Below, one piece after another: positions 6,732-13,494 of a stretch of DNA of 13,494 nt. The stretch is taken from the NCBI GenBank assembly GCA_045644725.1, contig JAZRHK010000098.1, forward strand, positions 1 to 13,494. Direction: 5' to 3'. Made by a program: the position numbers and the translations under genes. The notes under the pieces were generated by a model. It did no database searches and was not told where the DNA came from. It saw only the letters and a program-made list of their open reading frames with translations. The DNA comes from CAAGNP01 sp045644725 (GTDB taxonomy: Bacteria; Bacteroidota; Bacteroidia; Bacteroidales; UBA932). The number at the start of each line of letters is the position of its first letter. The stretch's first letter is position 1.

Positions 6732-8597
6732 ATGAAAAAGATATTAAGTATTATACTTTTACTCTTAACCTTCTCCCTACATGCCGAGACAATCAGTGAA
6801 CAGCGGGCGAAGGAAATTGCAGTCAAATTCTTTAATGGAGGTCAGACAAAATCATCGTCAGCGGAGGTTAGCCTGGTTTGGACCGGGAATGACATTGCTA
6901 TGGATAATGCTACCACCAAATCGGCAACATCCGGTTCATCTTTGCCATCGCTCTATATCTTCAATAGGATGGATAGTGATGGTTTCGTGATTATTGCTGG
7001 AGATGACAGGATAAAGCCTATTCTGGCTTATTCGCTGGAGAATGGTTTCGATGTGGAAAATATGGCAGATGGTGCCCGTTTTATAATCTCCTGTTGGTGC
7101 AAGGATGTGGAGGCGGTCCGTTTCAGGCACGACAAGGTGAGTATCTCATCTGATGCTTTGGTGACAGCCCTGATACAGAGTGAAGATGCACTTCTGTATG
7201 AAACAGCCCTATGGGGGCAGGGAGATCCATTCAACCGGGAGGCTCCTCTTATGGGTGGCAAGAGATGTGTTACCGGATGTCTGGCTACAGCTATGGCTAT
7301 AATTGCATATCATAATGAGTGGCCTGTTGCAGGTACAGGGACTACGCCAGAGTATACTTGTAATTATGGGGGAAGTTCCTATACGATTCCTTCCAATGTT
7401 TTGGGCAGAACATATAATTACAGTTCCATGTTGAGTGACTATAGCGGATCTTTTACAGAAGCGCAGGCTTCCGCTGTTGCCGCAATTATGAAAGATATGG
7501 GTACAGCCATCAAGATGCAATACTCTCCTGAAGAGTCATATTCGAATTACATCGATGCACTATATGCATTTACGCACTATTTCGGATATTCAAAAAAGGC
7601 AAAACTGGAGTACGCCAGCTCTTATTCATATGAAGAGTGGGTAGAAGTGTTGAAGAGCAATTTAAGAGATTATGGCCCCACTTTTTATACTGGACAATCA
7701 CATCCAGACGGCTCAGGAGGACATGCTTTTGTGCTGGACGGATATAACAATCAGGATTTCTTCCATATCAATTTCGGTTGGGGTGGGATTTCCAATGCTT
7801 ATTATTACCTTCCTCTAGGGATAACATATGATTATTATCAGAGAGCTATTTTCAATCTGGAGCCAGACGAGACAGGAAACTCTACTTATACTGACCACCT
7901 GGTATCTTATCACTATACCTCGGATTACCCCGGGATAAGAAGTGATGTTATCAATTTTGTGAAAAATGAGGAGTTCAATATCTACTTTGGGGGTGTTTAC
8001 AATATAGGTCAAATTCCATTCTCAGGTAACTTTGCGATACGTCTGTATGATAAGGATGGCAATTTGAAGGAGACCCTTAAGGATAATATCAACTTTGGAT
8101 CACCTTTGCAGCCAAATTATATATCATGGGTGGATGCTCCTTTAGAGGTAACTATAACAGAAGATATTGAGCCCGGTGACCGTCTTAAGGTGTATTATGA
8201 CGGAGAGAACTCCGATTGGCAATTGCTGAGGCCATACGATGGAAATGCTGTAAGTGAGATAGTGGTTATGGCTCTCAATACTACAGAGATTCAGAGATCT
8301 CTCAATATCCAGTATGAGAAACCCACCAGAACACTATATTTCTACTCAGACAATATCTCTTTGTCTGTGTCTGTTGAGGATGAAGAGGGCCAGATTGTTA
8401 TATCTCCTGTCAATGTGTTTGCCAGAAAAACGGGTTCTGTTAAAATGTCTGGCCTGAACGGTGGAACATACAAGGTGATATTTGCTTCTGGAAGTATAGA
8501 GTATGAATTGGTGCTGGTTTTGCCGGATCCTCCAGCAGAACCATTGCACACTGAAGCTACATCTGAAAGTGTTGTAGAGGTAGAGAAGAGGATGTAA
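6732..8597 (+). CDS. secreted C10-family (streptopain-like) cysteine protease
   Basis: This 621-residue preproprotein has a type I signal peptide (cleavage expected after Leu-His-Ala18). Residues about 20-135 form a C10-type propeptide, marked by Gly-Phe-Val-Ile-Ile-Ala-Gly-Asp-Asp (84-92) and Ile-Leu-Ala-Tyr-Ser (97-101). The catalytic domain runs from about 150 to 377: Trp-Gly-Gln (161-163, probable oxyanion Gln), Thr-Gly-Cys-Leu-Ala-Thr-Ala-Met-Ala with catalytic Cys183, and Gly-Gly-His-Ala-Phe-Val with catalytic His331. Asn-Phe-Gly-Trp-Gly-Gly (347-352) corresponds to the streptopain Asn-Trp-Gly-Trp-Gly-Gly, with Phe for the first Trp. Residues 380-621 are beta-rich; a Gly-Gly-Thr-Tyr-Lys-Val-Ile segment near 575 resembles a sorting or Ig-like domain, but I see no certain type IX secretion signal. 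C10 enzymes include SpeB of Streptococcus pyogenes and the Bfp/Btp proteases of gut Bacteroides. Both catalytic residues are present, so the enzyme is probably active. Confidence 0.9.
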   Translation: MKKILSIILLLLTFSLHAETISEQRAKEIAVKFFNGGQTKSSSAEVSLVWTGNDIAMDNATTKSATSGSSLPSLYIFNRMDSDGFVIIAGDDRIKPILAYSLENGFDVENMADGARFIISCWCKDVEAVRFRHDKVSISSDALVTALIQSEDALLYETALWGQGDPFNREAPLMGGKRCVTGCLATAMAIIAYHNEWPVAGTGTTPEYTCNYGGSSYTIPSNVLGRTYNYSSMLSDYSGSFTEAQASAVAAIMKDMGTAIKMQYSPEESYSNYIDALYAFTHYFGYSKKAKLEYASSYSYEEWVEVLKSNLRDYGPTFYTGQSHPDGSGGHAFVLDGYNNQDFFHINFGWGGISNAYYYLPLGITYDYYQRAIFNLEPDETGNSTYTDHLVSYHYTSDYPGIRSDVINFVKNEEFNIYFGGVYNIGQIPFSGNFAIRLYDKDGNLKETLKDNINFGSPLQPNYISWVDAPLEVTITEDIEPGDRLKVYYDGENSDWQLLRPYDGNAVSEIVVMALNTTEIQRSLNIQYEKPTRTLYFYSDNISLSVSVEDEEGQIVISPVNVFARKTGSVKMSGLNGGTYKVIFASGSIEYELVLVLPDPPAEPLHTEATSESVVEVEKRM

Positions 8598-8599
8598 AC

Positions 8600-8633
8600 A
8601 AAACGCCGGTCGAATCCGTTCAACCGGCGTTTT
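8600..8633. terminator. shared terminator between convergent operons
   Basis: A perfect 11-bp inverted repeat, AAAACGCCGGT (8600-8610) and ACCGGCGTTTT (8623-8633), is extended inward by one mismatch and three more pairs around a 4-nt loop. The A-run on one side and T-run on the other let it work on both strands. It starts 3 nt after the C10 protease stop codon and ends 5 nt before the stop codon of the convergent alaX-like gene. Confidence 0.9.
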
Positions 8634-8638
8634 GCTGC

Positions 8639-9100
8639 TTATTCAATAACCTTCCAGCGGAGGCGCCAGCGGCCGTCAGCGTAGTCGTGGCTGAGGATCT
8701 TGAAGGTCCCTATCTGGGAGGTGTTCTCCACGTGTGCACCGATGCAGGCACAGGCGTCATAGTCGCCAACTTTCACTATGCGGAGTGTTTCAGAGACATT
8801 TTCTGGCAGTTTGCTCAGATCGACATATGCACCCGCCTCTGAGAGTGGCATGAACTCAATGGTCACATCGAGATTCTGGGAGATAACTTCATTCACTTGT
8901 GCCTCTATTTCTGCTATCTGGGCCTCTGTGGGTTCGGCGTCAAGCAGGTAGTCGCATTTTGATTTTTTCTTCTCTATGTGGGCATTTCTGGAGCGTGGGC
9001 AACCGAACATCTTCACCATAGTGGCGTTGAGGATGTGCTCGGCAGTGTGCATAGGGGGGTGCTCCTGCTTATTGTGTTCGTTAAGTACAGGTGTCTCCAT
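8639..9100 (-). CDS. alaX: AlaX-type alanyl-tRNA editing hydrolase
   Basis: This 153-residue protein has the length of a short AlaX, a free-standing relative of the AlaRS/ThrRS editing domain that removes wrongly attached amino acids (typically serine or glycine) from tRNA-Ala. The zinc motifs are present: His18-x3-His22 in His-Thr-Ala-Glu-His, and Cys119-x3-His123 in Cys-Ile-Gly-Ala-His, followed by the usual Thr-Ser-Gln-Ile-Gly-Thr-Phe-Lys-Ile segment. It lacks a catalytic or tRNA-charging domain and acts in the cytosol. It is the last gene of the minus-strand operon, starting 5 nt after the pepT stop codon. Amino-acid specificity cannot be read from the sequence. Confidence 0.82.
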   Translation of the reverse strand: METPVLNEHNKQEHPPMHTAEHILNATMVKMFGCPRSRNAHIEKKKSKCDYLLDAEPTEAQIAEIEAQVNEVISQNLDVTIEFMPLSEAGAYVDLSKLPENVSETLRIVKVGDYDACACIGAHVENTSQIGTFKILSHDYADGRWRLRWKVIE

Positions 9101-9105
9101 AATCT

Positions 9106-10332
9106 CTATTTTTCTGCGTATAGTCTGATGATATTGAGCATCACCTCAGATGCTTTCTCCATACTCTCTACCGGTACATATTCAAGTTTGCCGTGGAAGT
9201 TGTGGCCACCGGCGAAGATGTTGGGGCAGGGGAGTCCCATAAATGAGAGGCGAGCTCCATCTGTGCCACCGCGGATAGGTTTGACATTGGGTTTCACACC
9301 AGCCTCCTCCATCGCTTTGATGGCGGTCTCGATGATATGGTAGTGAGGCTCCACCTCTTTGCGCATATTGTAGTACTGGTCTTTCATATCGAGGGTGGCA
9401 ACACCTGCACCATATTTTTCGTTGATGGTCTCCACAGCTTTAACCATAAGGGCTTTCTTCTGTTCGAAGAGCTCAAAGTTGTGGTCGCGGATGATGTATT
9501 GGGTGTTGGCCTCCTCCACTGTGCCGTTGAAATTGGTGATGTGGAAGAACCCTTCGTACCCTTCTGTGTGCTCAGGACGCTGTTCTGCAGGGAGCAGGGC
9601 ATTCAGCTCAGCTGCGATAAGGATGGCGTTCAGCATTTTGTCCTTGGCGTAGCCCGGGTGGATGTTGCACCCCTGGATGTGGATCTTGGCACCTGCTGCG
9701 TTGAAGTTCTCATATTCAAGCTCGCCAATCTCTCCACCATCGAAGGTGTATGCGTATTTCGCTCCGAATTTCTCCACATCGAAATAGTCCACACCGCGTC
9801 CGATCTCCTCGTCAGGGGTGAAGCCTATCTTGATCTCGCCGTGTTTGAACTCCGGATGGGTCACGATATACTCCACTGCTGCCATAATCTCTGCCACGCC
9901 GGCTTTGTCATCTGCTCCGAGCAGGGTAGTGCCGTCGGTGGTGATGATGGTATTGCCTTTATATCCAGGTAGCTCAGGGAAGTCTTTGGTGCGGAGATAG
10001 ATCCCTTTCTCTGCATTGATGGTGATGTCTTCACCATTGTAATTCTCTATAATCTGGGGTTTGATGTCGGCACCTGGTGCATCTGGAGCTGTGTCCACGT
10101 GGGCGATAAAGCCGAGGGCAGGGATCTCTTTGCCCTCTACGTTAGATGGGATGGATGCCATTACGTAGCCATATTTGTCGAGGGTAGCCTCTACCCCCAT
10201 GGCCTCAAGCTCTTTGCGTAGCATCTCCAGAAGGACAAACTGTTTGTTGGTGCTGGGCTGGCTTGATGACTCTGGGTCAGACGCAGTATCCACAGCGATG
10301 TATCTTAGAAAGCGGTCGATAATTTTTTCCAT
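9106..10332 (-). CDS. pepT: peptidase T (tripeptide aminopeptidase, M20B)
   Basis: At 408 residues it has the same length as enterobacterial PepT, a cytosolic di-zinc enzyme that removes the N-terminal residue of tripeptides. The expected metal and catalytic residues are in order: His78 and Asp80 in Ala-His-Val-Asp-Thr, Asp141 in Leu-Gly-Ala-Asp-Asp-Lys, Glu175/Glu176 in Pro-Asp-Glu-Glu-Ile-Gly, Asp198 in Thr-Phe-Asp-Gly-Gly, and His380 in Gly-Gly-His-Asn-Phe-His-Gly. The substrate-recognition segment Arg-Gly-Gly-Thr-Asp-Gly-Ala-Arg (354-361) is also intact. It lies 12 nt downstream of the zupT-like gene and 5 nt upstream of the alaX-like gene. In context it would degrade short peptides brought in by the OPT transporter. 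Confidence 0.95.
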   Translation of the reverse strand: MEKIIDRFLRYIAVDTASDPESSSQPSTNKQFVLLEMLRKELEAMGVEATLDKYGYVMASIPSNVEGKEIPALGFIAHVDTAPDAPGADIKPQIIENYNGEDITINAEKGIYLRTKDFPELPGYKGNTIITTDGTTLLGADDKAGVAEIMAAVEYIVTHPEFKHGEIKIGFTPDEEIGRGVDYFDVEKFGAKYAYTFDGGEIGELEYENFNAAGAKIHIQGCNIHPGYAKDKMLNAILIAAELNALLPAEQRPEHTEGYEGFFHITNFNGTVEEANTQYIIRDHNFELFEQKKALMVKAVETINEKYGAGVATLDMKDQYYNMRKEVEPHYHIIETAIKAMEEAGVKPNVKPIRGGTDGARLSFMGLPCPNIFAGGHNFHGKLEYVPVESMEKASEVMLNIIRLYAEK

Positions 10333-10344
10333 AATTGTACTCTT

Positions 10345-11142
10345 TTAAAACAATAACATACTGAATCCCATAAATGCCATGCCGGCGATGACTCCGATGA
10401 TGGCGACGTGGTGCTTCCCGTACTTTTCTGCGGTGGGAAGGAGTTCGTCGAGGGATATATATACCATAATTCCCGCTACTGCAGCGAGGATGATTCCGAG
10501 GAATGACTCTTTGAAAAGGGCTGCGAGGACAAAATAGCCTACAATACCTCCGAGGGGCTCTGCCACACCCGAGAGGAATGAGTTGCCAATGGCCCTTGCT
10601 TTGCTTTTTGTTGCGTAGTAGATAGGTATGGCTACCGCAATACCCTCCGGGATGTTGTGGATAGCCACTGCAAGTGCGATGCCCAACCCCTGTTCGGGGT
10701 TCTCCATGGTGCTGACAAATGTGGCCATACCCTCGGGGAAGTTGTGAATTGCGATAGCAATGGCAGAGAAAATCCCCAGGCGCATGAGCCCCTTGTCCCC
10801 TTCGCCCTGCTGCAAGGAGATGGCATTCATCTCGTGAGGGTTCTCTCCAGAAGGGACCAGATTGTCTATTAGGGCAATAATACCCATCCCGCCAAAGAAG
10901 GCGAGGAGGGTATAGAGGAATCCCACTTTCTCCCCATAGAGGGTCACCATACTTGCTTCGGCCTCCCCAAAAATCTCGACCAGAGAGATGAAAATCATCA
11001 CTCCGGCGGAGAATCCGAGGGATGCGGCCAGAAACCTGTTGCCAAGCTTTTTGGTAAAGATGATGATGGCACCACCGATACCGGTCGAAAGACCGGCAAT
11101 CAGCGTCAGGGTAAGGGCCAATATGAAGTTGCCGCTATGCAT
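10345..11142 (-). CDS. zupT: ZupT-like ZIP family metal (zinc) transporter
   Basis: This 265-residue inner-membrane protein has about eight hydrophobic segments. It carries the two signature helices of bacterial ZIP transporters: His-Asn-Phe-Pro-Glu-Gly (133-138) and His-Asn-Ile-Pro-Glu-Gly (162-167), whose His, Asn and Glu residues form the metal site. The Leu-Val-Glu-Ile (54-57) and final Leu-Asp-Glu-Leu-Leu-Pro (231-236) segments also match ZupT. The family imports zinc and, less selectively, other divalent metals. Its start overlaps the end of the OPT gene by 8 nt, showing co-transcription and probable translational coupling. Zinc supply suits the downstream pepT and alaX products, both zinc enzymes. 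Confidence 0.92.
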   Translation of the reverse strand: MHSGNFILALTLTLIAGLSTGIGGAIIIFTKKLGNRFLAASLGFSAGVMIFISLVEIFGEAEASMVTLYGEKVGFLYTLLAFFGGMGIIALIDNLVPSGENPHEMNAISLQQGEGDKGLMRLGIFSAIAIAIHNFPEGMATFVSTMENPEQGLGIALAVAIHNIPEGIAVAIPIYYATKSKARAIGNSFLSGVAEPLGGIVGYFVLAALFKESFLGIILAAVAGIMVYISLDELLPTAEKYGKHHVAIIGVIAGMAFMGFSMLLF

Positions 11143-13138
11143 TTTTCTTCTCGCCTCTCAAACAATCCCAGATCATATAGGCAATGATAGCAACATAAGC
11201 AGCGATTGCTACCCAACCTGCACCATTTGAGCTTTGCCAGCTATAGTTCATCAAATCTACATTTGCGAAGCGGAGGATAGCTGAGACAACACCCATCAAT
11301 GCACCACCAGCAATGAAACCTGATGCGATGAGTGTACCTTTCTCAGTGCGTGCCTCATTGACAGCTTTGTCTTTAGAGCGTGAACCTACATACCATGCCA
11401 CTGCACCACCCACAAGTAGAGGGAGGTTGAGCTCAATAGGGATGAACATACCGAGTGCAAATGGAAGTGCCGGCACTTTGAATACTGTAAGTACCACAGC
11501 GATCACAGCACCGATACCATATAGGAGCCAAGGTGCAGTACCGCCCGACATAAGGGGCTCGATAACTGCTGCCATTGCATTGGCCTGAGGGGCAACAAGG
11601 GCACCTTCTCCGGTGAAGCCGTATGTTTTGTTGAGGATCATCATCACGCCACCTACGGTCGCTGCAGCCACAAGGGTGCCGAGGAATTTCCAGGTCTGCT
11701 GTTTGGCAGGGGTGCTGCCGAGCCAGTAACCCACTTTAAGGTCTGTGATAAATGCACCTGAGACAGAGAGGGCTGTACAAACAACACCACCGATGATAAG
11801 GGATGCAGTCATACCTGCAGTACCTTTAAGGCCACAAGCCACGAGGATAACAGATGCCAGGATAAGGGTCATAAGGGTCATACCGCTCACAGGGTTTGAA
11901 CCCACGATAGCGATAGCATTGGCTGCAACTGTGGTAAACAGGAAGGCGATAATTGCCACCACTAGGATAGCTACCACTGCAAGCCATATATTTTCCACTA
12001 CACCAAGTTTGAAGAATACGAAAGTCACTGCAAGGGTGAGGAGGATACCGATGATGACAATTTTCATCGAAAGGTCCTTTTGGGTCCTCTCTACCTGATC
12101 TGCAGCGGCGTCTTTTTTACCTTTGAGCTCTTTGGCTGCAAGGCCGAATGCAGATTTGATGATACCTGCAGACTTGATGATACCTATGATACCTGCTGTC
12201 GCAATGCCTCCGATACCGATATGGCGGGCGTATGTGGTAAAGATCTCCTCAGGTGCCATTGAACCCACGGTGGCTGCAATACCTGTATTCATAAAGTCAA
12301 GGATGGCGTCGCCCCAAATTACATTCATAAGTGGGATGATGATGAACCATACCAGGAACGAACCGCAGCATATTATAAAGGAGTATTTGAGACCAATGAT
12401 ATAGCCAAGGCCGAGGACAGCTGCACCTACATTGAGCTTCACTACAAGTTTTGCCTTCTCTGCAAGGGCTTCACCCCAAGGGATGATGCGGGTGGTGATA
12501 TTCTCTGACCACCAGCCGAAGGTGGATACGATGAAATCATAAAGACCACCGATAAGACCGCTTGTGAGGAGCAGCTTGGCACCTGTGCCGCCAGTTTCAC
12601 CACTCACGAGGACCTGTGTGGTAGCAGTTGCTTCTGGGAAAGGATATTTCCCGTGCATATCTTTTACAAAGTATTTTCTGAATGGGATAAGGAACAGGAT
12701 ACCAAGGATACCTCCGAGAAGTGAACTGAAGAACACCTTAGAGAAGTTTACTGTCAGCTCGGGATATTTATCCTGTAATATATATAGTGCAGGGAGTGTG
12801 AAGATCGCACCCGCCACTATGGCACCTGAACATGCACCGATAGATTGGATCATCACATTCTCTCCAAGGGCGTTTTTCCTTTTGAGTGCACCGGACAGAC
12901 CCACTGCTATAATAGATATAGGGATGGCCGCTTCAAAAACCTGACCCACCTTCAATCCCAGGTATGCAGCGGCAGCTGAGAAAATGACTGTCATAATTAT
13001 ACCTATGGTTACAGACCAGGCTGTGACCTCAGGGTACCTTTTGTTGGGAGACATGATGGGCTCGTACTTCTCGCCCGGCTTCAGTTCCCTGTAAGCATTG
13101 TCGGGAATACCCTGAAAATTTTTTTCTTTGTTTTCCAT
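11135..13138 (-). CDS. OPT family oligopeptide transporter
   Basis: This 667-residue polytopic membrane protein has roughly 14-16 hydrophobic segments. Family marks are the first helix with Ala-Tyr-Leu-Gly-Leu-Lys-Val-Gly (58-65), Lys-Tyr-Pro-Phe-Pro-Glu-Ala (164-170), Asn-Pro-Val-Ser-Gly-Met-Thr (415-421) and Asp-Leu-Lys-Val-Gly-Tyr-Trp-Leu-Gly (466-474). OPT proteins are proton-coupled importers of small peptides or, in the YSL branch, metal chelates. A charged cytosolic loop lies near 336-357. The gene is first in the operon with the zupT-like, pepT and alaX-like genes, which favours peptide uptake. The start at 13138 lies about 42 nt downstream of a TAATTTTG promoter element on this strand. 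A 2 x 18-bp near-identical tandem repeat (12150-12185) encodes a repeated Ala-Gly-Ile-Ile-Lys-Ser unit in a predicted helix. Confidence 0.92.
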   Translation of the reverse strand: MENKEKNFQGIPDNAYRELKPGEKYEPIMSPNKRYPEVTAWSVTIGIIMTVIFSAAAAYLGLKVGQVFEAAIPISIIAVGLSGALKRKNALGENVMIQSIGACSGAIVAGAIFTLPALYILQDKYPELTVNFSKVFFSSLLGGILGILFLIPFRKYFVKDMHGKYPFPEATATTQVLVSGETGGTGAKLLLTSGLIGGLYDFIVSTFGWWSENITTRIIPWGEALAEKAKLVVKLNVGAAVLGLGYIIGLKYSFIICCGSFLVWFIIIPLMNVIWGDAILDFMNTGIAATVGSMAPEEIFTTYARHIGIGGIATAGIIGIIKSAGIIKSAFGLAAKELKGKKDAAADQVERTQKDLSMKIVIIGILLTLAVTFVFFKLGVVENIWLAVVAILVVAIIAFLFTTVAANAIAIVGSNPVSGMTLMTLILASVILVACGLKGTAGMTASLIIGGVVCTALSVSGAFITDLKVGYWLGSTPAKQQTWKFLGTLVAAATVGGVMMILNKTYGFTGEGALVAPQANAMAAVIEPLMSGGTAPWLLYGIGAVIAVVLTVFKVPALPFALGMFIPIELNLPLLVGGAVAWYVGSRSKDKAVNEARTEKGTLIASGFIAGGALMGVVSAILRFANVDLMNYSWQSSNGAGWVAIAAYVAIIAYMIWDCLRGEKKNA
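12150..12185. repeat. 2 x 18-bp tandem repeat inside the OPT gene
   Basis: Two adjacent copies (12150-12167 and 12168-12185) of an 18-nt unit differ at a single base. A partial third match follows. In frame they encode a repeated six-residue hydrophobic unit near residues 317-330. The reading frame is undisturbed. I believe similar doubled segments occur in other OPT proteins of the phylum, so this is probably an old feature of the protein. Confidence 0.6.
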
Positions 13139-13179
13139 ATTGTTTTTGTTTGTAAATCAGCGTGTTTAGTAAAAGTGTA

Positions 13180-13187
13180 CAAAATTA
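13180..13187 (-). promoter_or_regulatory. candidate -7 element for the OPT-zupT-pepT-alaX operon
   Basis: Read on the minus strand, positions 13187 to 13180 give TAATTTTG, an exact TAnnTTTG match. It lies 42 nt upstream of the OPT start codon, so the leader would be about 35 nt. The expected -33 TTTG is not clear; only T-rich sequence (TTTTTTTC) lies at that distance, so the promoter may be weak or activator dependent. It is back to back with the rRNA promoter. Confidence 0.45.
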
Positions 13188-13221
13188 ATGAAAAAAAATA
13201 TGAAAAAAAAGTTGAAATAAA

Positions 13222-13252
13222 TTTGGAGATTAAAAAAAAGTCCCTACCTTTG
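13222..13252 (+). promoter_or_regulatory. Bacteroides-type rRNA promoter
   Basis: TTTG (13222-13225) and TACCTTTG (13245-13252) match the -33 and -7 consensus with an ideal 19-bp spacing. The expected start is near 13259. An A-rich stretch (13191-13240, with several runs of seven or more A) precedes and overlaps it and may act as an UP-type element. The transcript runs directly into the boxA-like leader and 23S rRNA. Confidence 0.8.
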
Positions 13253-13259
13253 CAGCCCG

Positions 13260-13437
13260 TTTGAGAAACAACGATAACGGAAAACAAATGTTCATTGACT
13301 TAATGAGAGAGATAACGAGGTAAAGTTAAAAAGATAAGATAGTCTGTAATTTAAAAAAATAAGTTAGGGACTACAGTTTCAAAGATTGATTGAAAGATTA
13401 AATTAGAGAAACTCGAGACACATATTAATTCATATTA
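13260..13437 (+). promoter_or_regulatory. rRNA leader with boxA-like antitermination site
   Basis: This A-rich, gene-free stretch lies between the promoter and 23S rRNA. TGTTCATTGACTTA (13289-13302) resembles the boxA site (Escherichia coli TGCTCTTTAACA; Bacteroidota typically TGTTCTTTGACA), where the NusB-S10 complex binds to prevent early termination of rRNA transcripts. Weak hairpins are possible at 13340-13344 with 13369-13373 and at 13377-13382 with 13390-13395. No tRNA-like fold and no 16S sequence is visible. The intergenic stretch as a whole (13139-13437) contains no other gene. Confidence 0.65.
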
Positions 13438-13494
13438 AGAGAAGTTACAAAGGGCGAACAGAGGATGCCTTGGCTTCTGGTAGCGAAGAAGGAC
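13438..13494 (+). rRNA. rrl: 23S ribosomal RNA, 5' end (continues beyond window)
   Basis: From about 13438 the sequence aligns by eye to the start of bacterial 23S rRNA: AAGGGCG, then GGATGCCTTGGC (13463-13474), then GCGAAGAAGGAC at the window end, corresponding to the E. coli GGATGCCCTGGC and GCGATGAAGGAC. The spacing of these blocks matches E. coli 23S. The exact 5' end is estimated from the distance of GGATGCC to the E. coli terminus (position 26). Two usually conserved places differ: ACAGAGGATGCC for ACGGTGGATGCC, and GTAGCGAAG for AGGCGATG. No 16S or tRNA precedes it in the window. Confidence 0.85.

Noticed and set aside
9337..9972. A 211-codon open frame on the plus strand, opposite pepT
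   Set aside because: It lies fully within pepT on the other strand, gives a composition without family motifs, and has no promoter or neighbour support. pepT is intact with all catalytic residues.
12150..12185. Tandem 18-bp repeat as a sign of recent slippage or a phase-variable switch
   Set aside because: The unit is a multiple of three so it cannot switch the frame, and the repeated segment fits a membrane helix of the OPT family.
13288..13323. An 11-codon frame (ATG to TAA) in the rRNA leader
   Set aside because: It overlaps the boxA-like site within a transcript that should not be translated; a frame this short arises easily by chance.
1..13494. CRISPR arrays, insertion sequences, integrases, tRNA genes, phage genes
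   Set aside because: I saw no regularly spaced repeats, transposase or integrase motifs, or tRNA-like cloverleaf sequence on either strand by eye.

Overview
The window reads as a chromosomal segment from a member of the Bacteroidota, most likely the order Bacteroidales. The evidence is promoter candidates of the Bacteroides type (TTTG or TTG about 19-20 bp upstream of TAnnTTTG), a fimbrillin-like lipoprotein next to a streptopain-type C10 protease, an AmpG/NamZ muropeptide cluster, and a boxA-like rRNA leader typical of the phylum. I cannot name the genus.

Layout. (1) Positions 2-5385, plus strand, form a tightly packed operon: the 3' end of a family 2 glycosyltransferase; a 750-residue protein that joins a GalT/HIT-fold nucleotidyltransferase-like domain to a SpoIID-type peptidoglycan lytic domain; an AmpG-like muropeptide permease; and a NamZ-type (DUF1343, GH171) exo-N-acetylmuramidase lipoprotein. 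A strong hairpin terminator (5422-5450) closes it. I read this as a cell-wall salvage unit: NamZ trims glycan outside the inner membrane, AmpG imports the products, and the fusion protein and glycosyltransferase act on products or nucleotide sugars in a way not yet clear. (2) Positions 5452-8633, plus strand, form a second unit with its own promoter candidate: a 39-codon peptide gene, a fimbrillin-like lipoprotein and a secreted C10 cysteine protease, ending in a near-perfect hairpin shared with the convergent operon. (3) Positions 8639-13138, minus strand, form a four-gene operon transcribed OPT oligopeptide transporter, ZupT-like ZIP metal transporter, peptidase T, AlaX-type tRNA editing hydrolase. 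Peptide import, peptide hydrolysis and zinc supply fit together, because both soluble enzymes need zinc. (4) Positions 13139-13494 are a divergent intergenic region with a promoter for the OPT operon leftward and a strong rRNA-type promoter rightward, a leader with a boxA-like antitermination site, and the first bases of 23S rRNA.

The most striking observations are the end of the window, where a 23S rRNA gene appears to have its own promoter and a leader of about 180 nt with no 16S rRNA or spacer tRNA before it; the cytosolic-looking GalT-fold/SpoIID fusion inside a muropeptide salvage operon; and the 39-residue peptide ending in Gly-Trp-Asp-Trp ahead of the protease operon.
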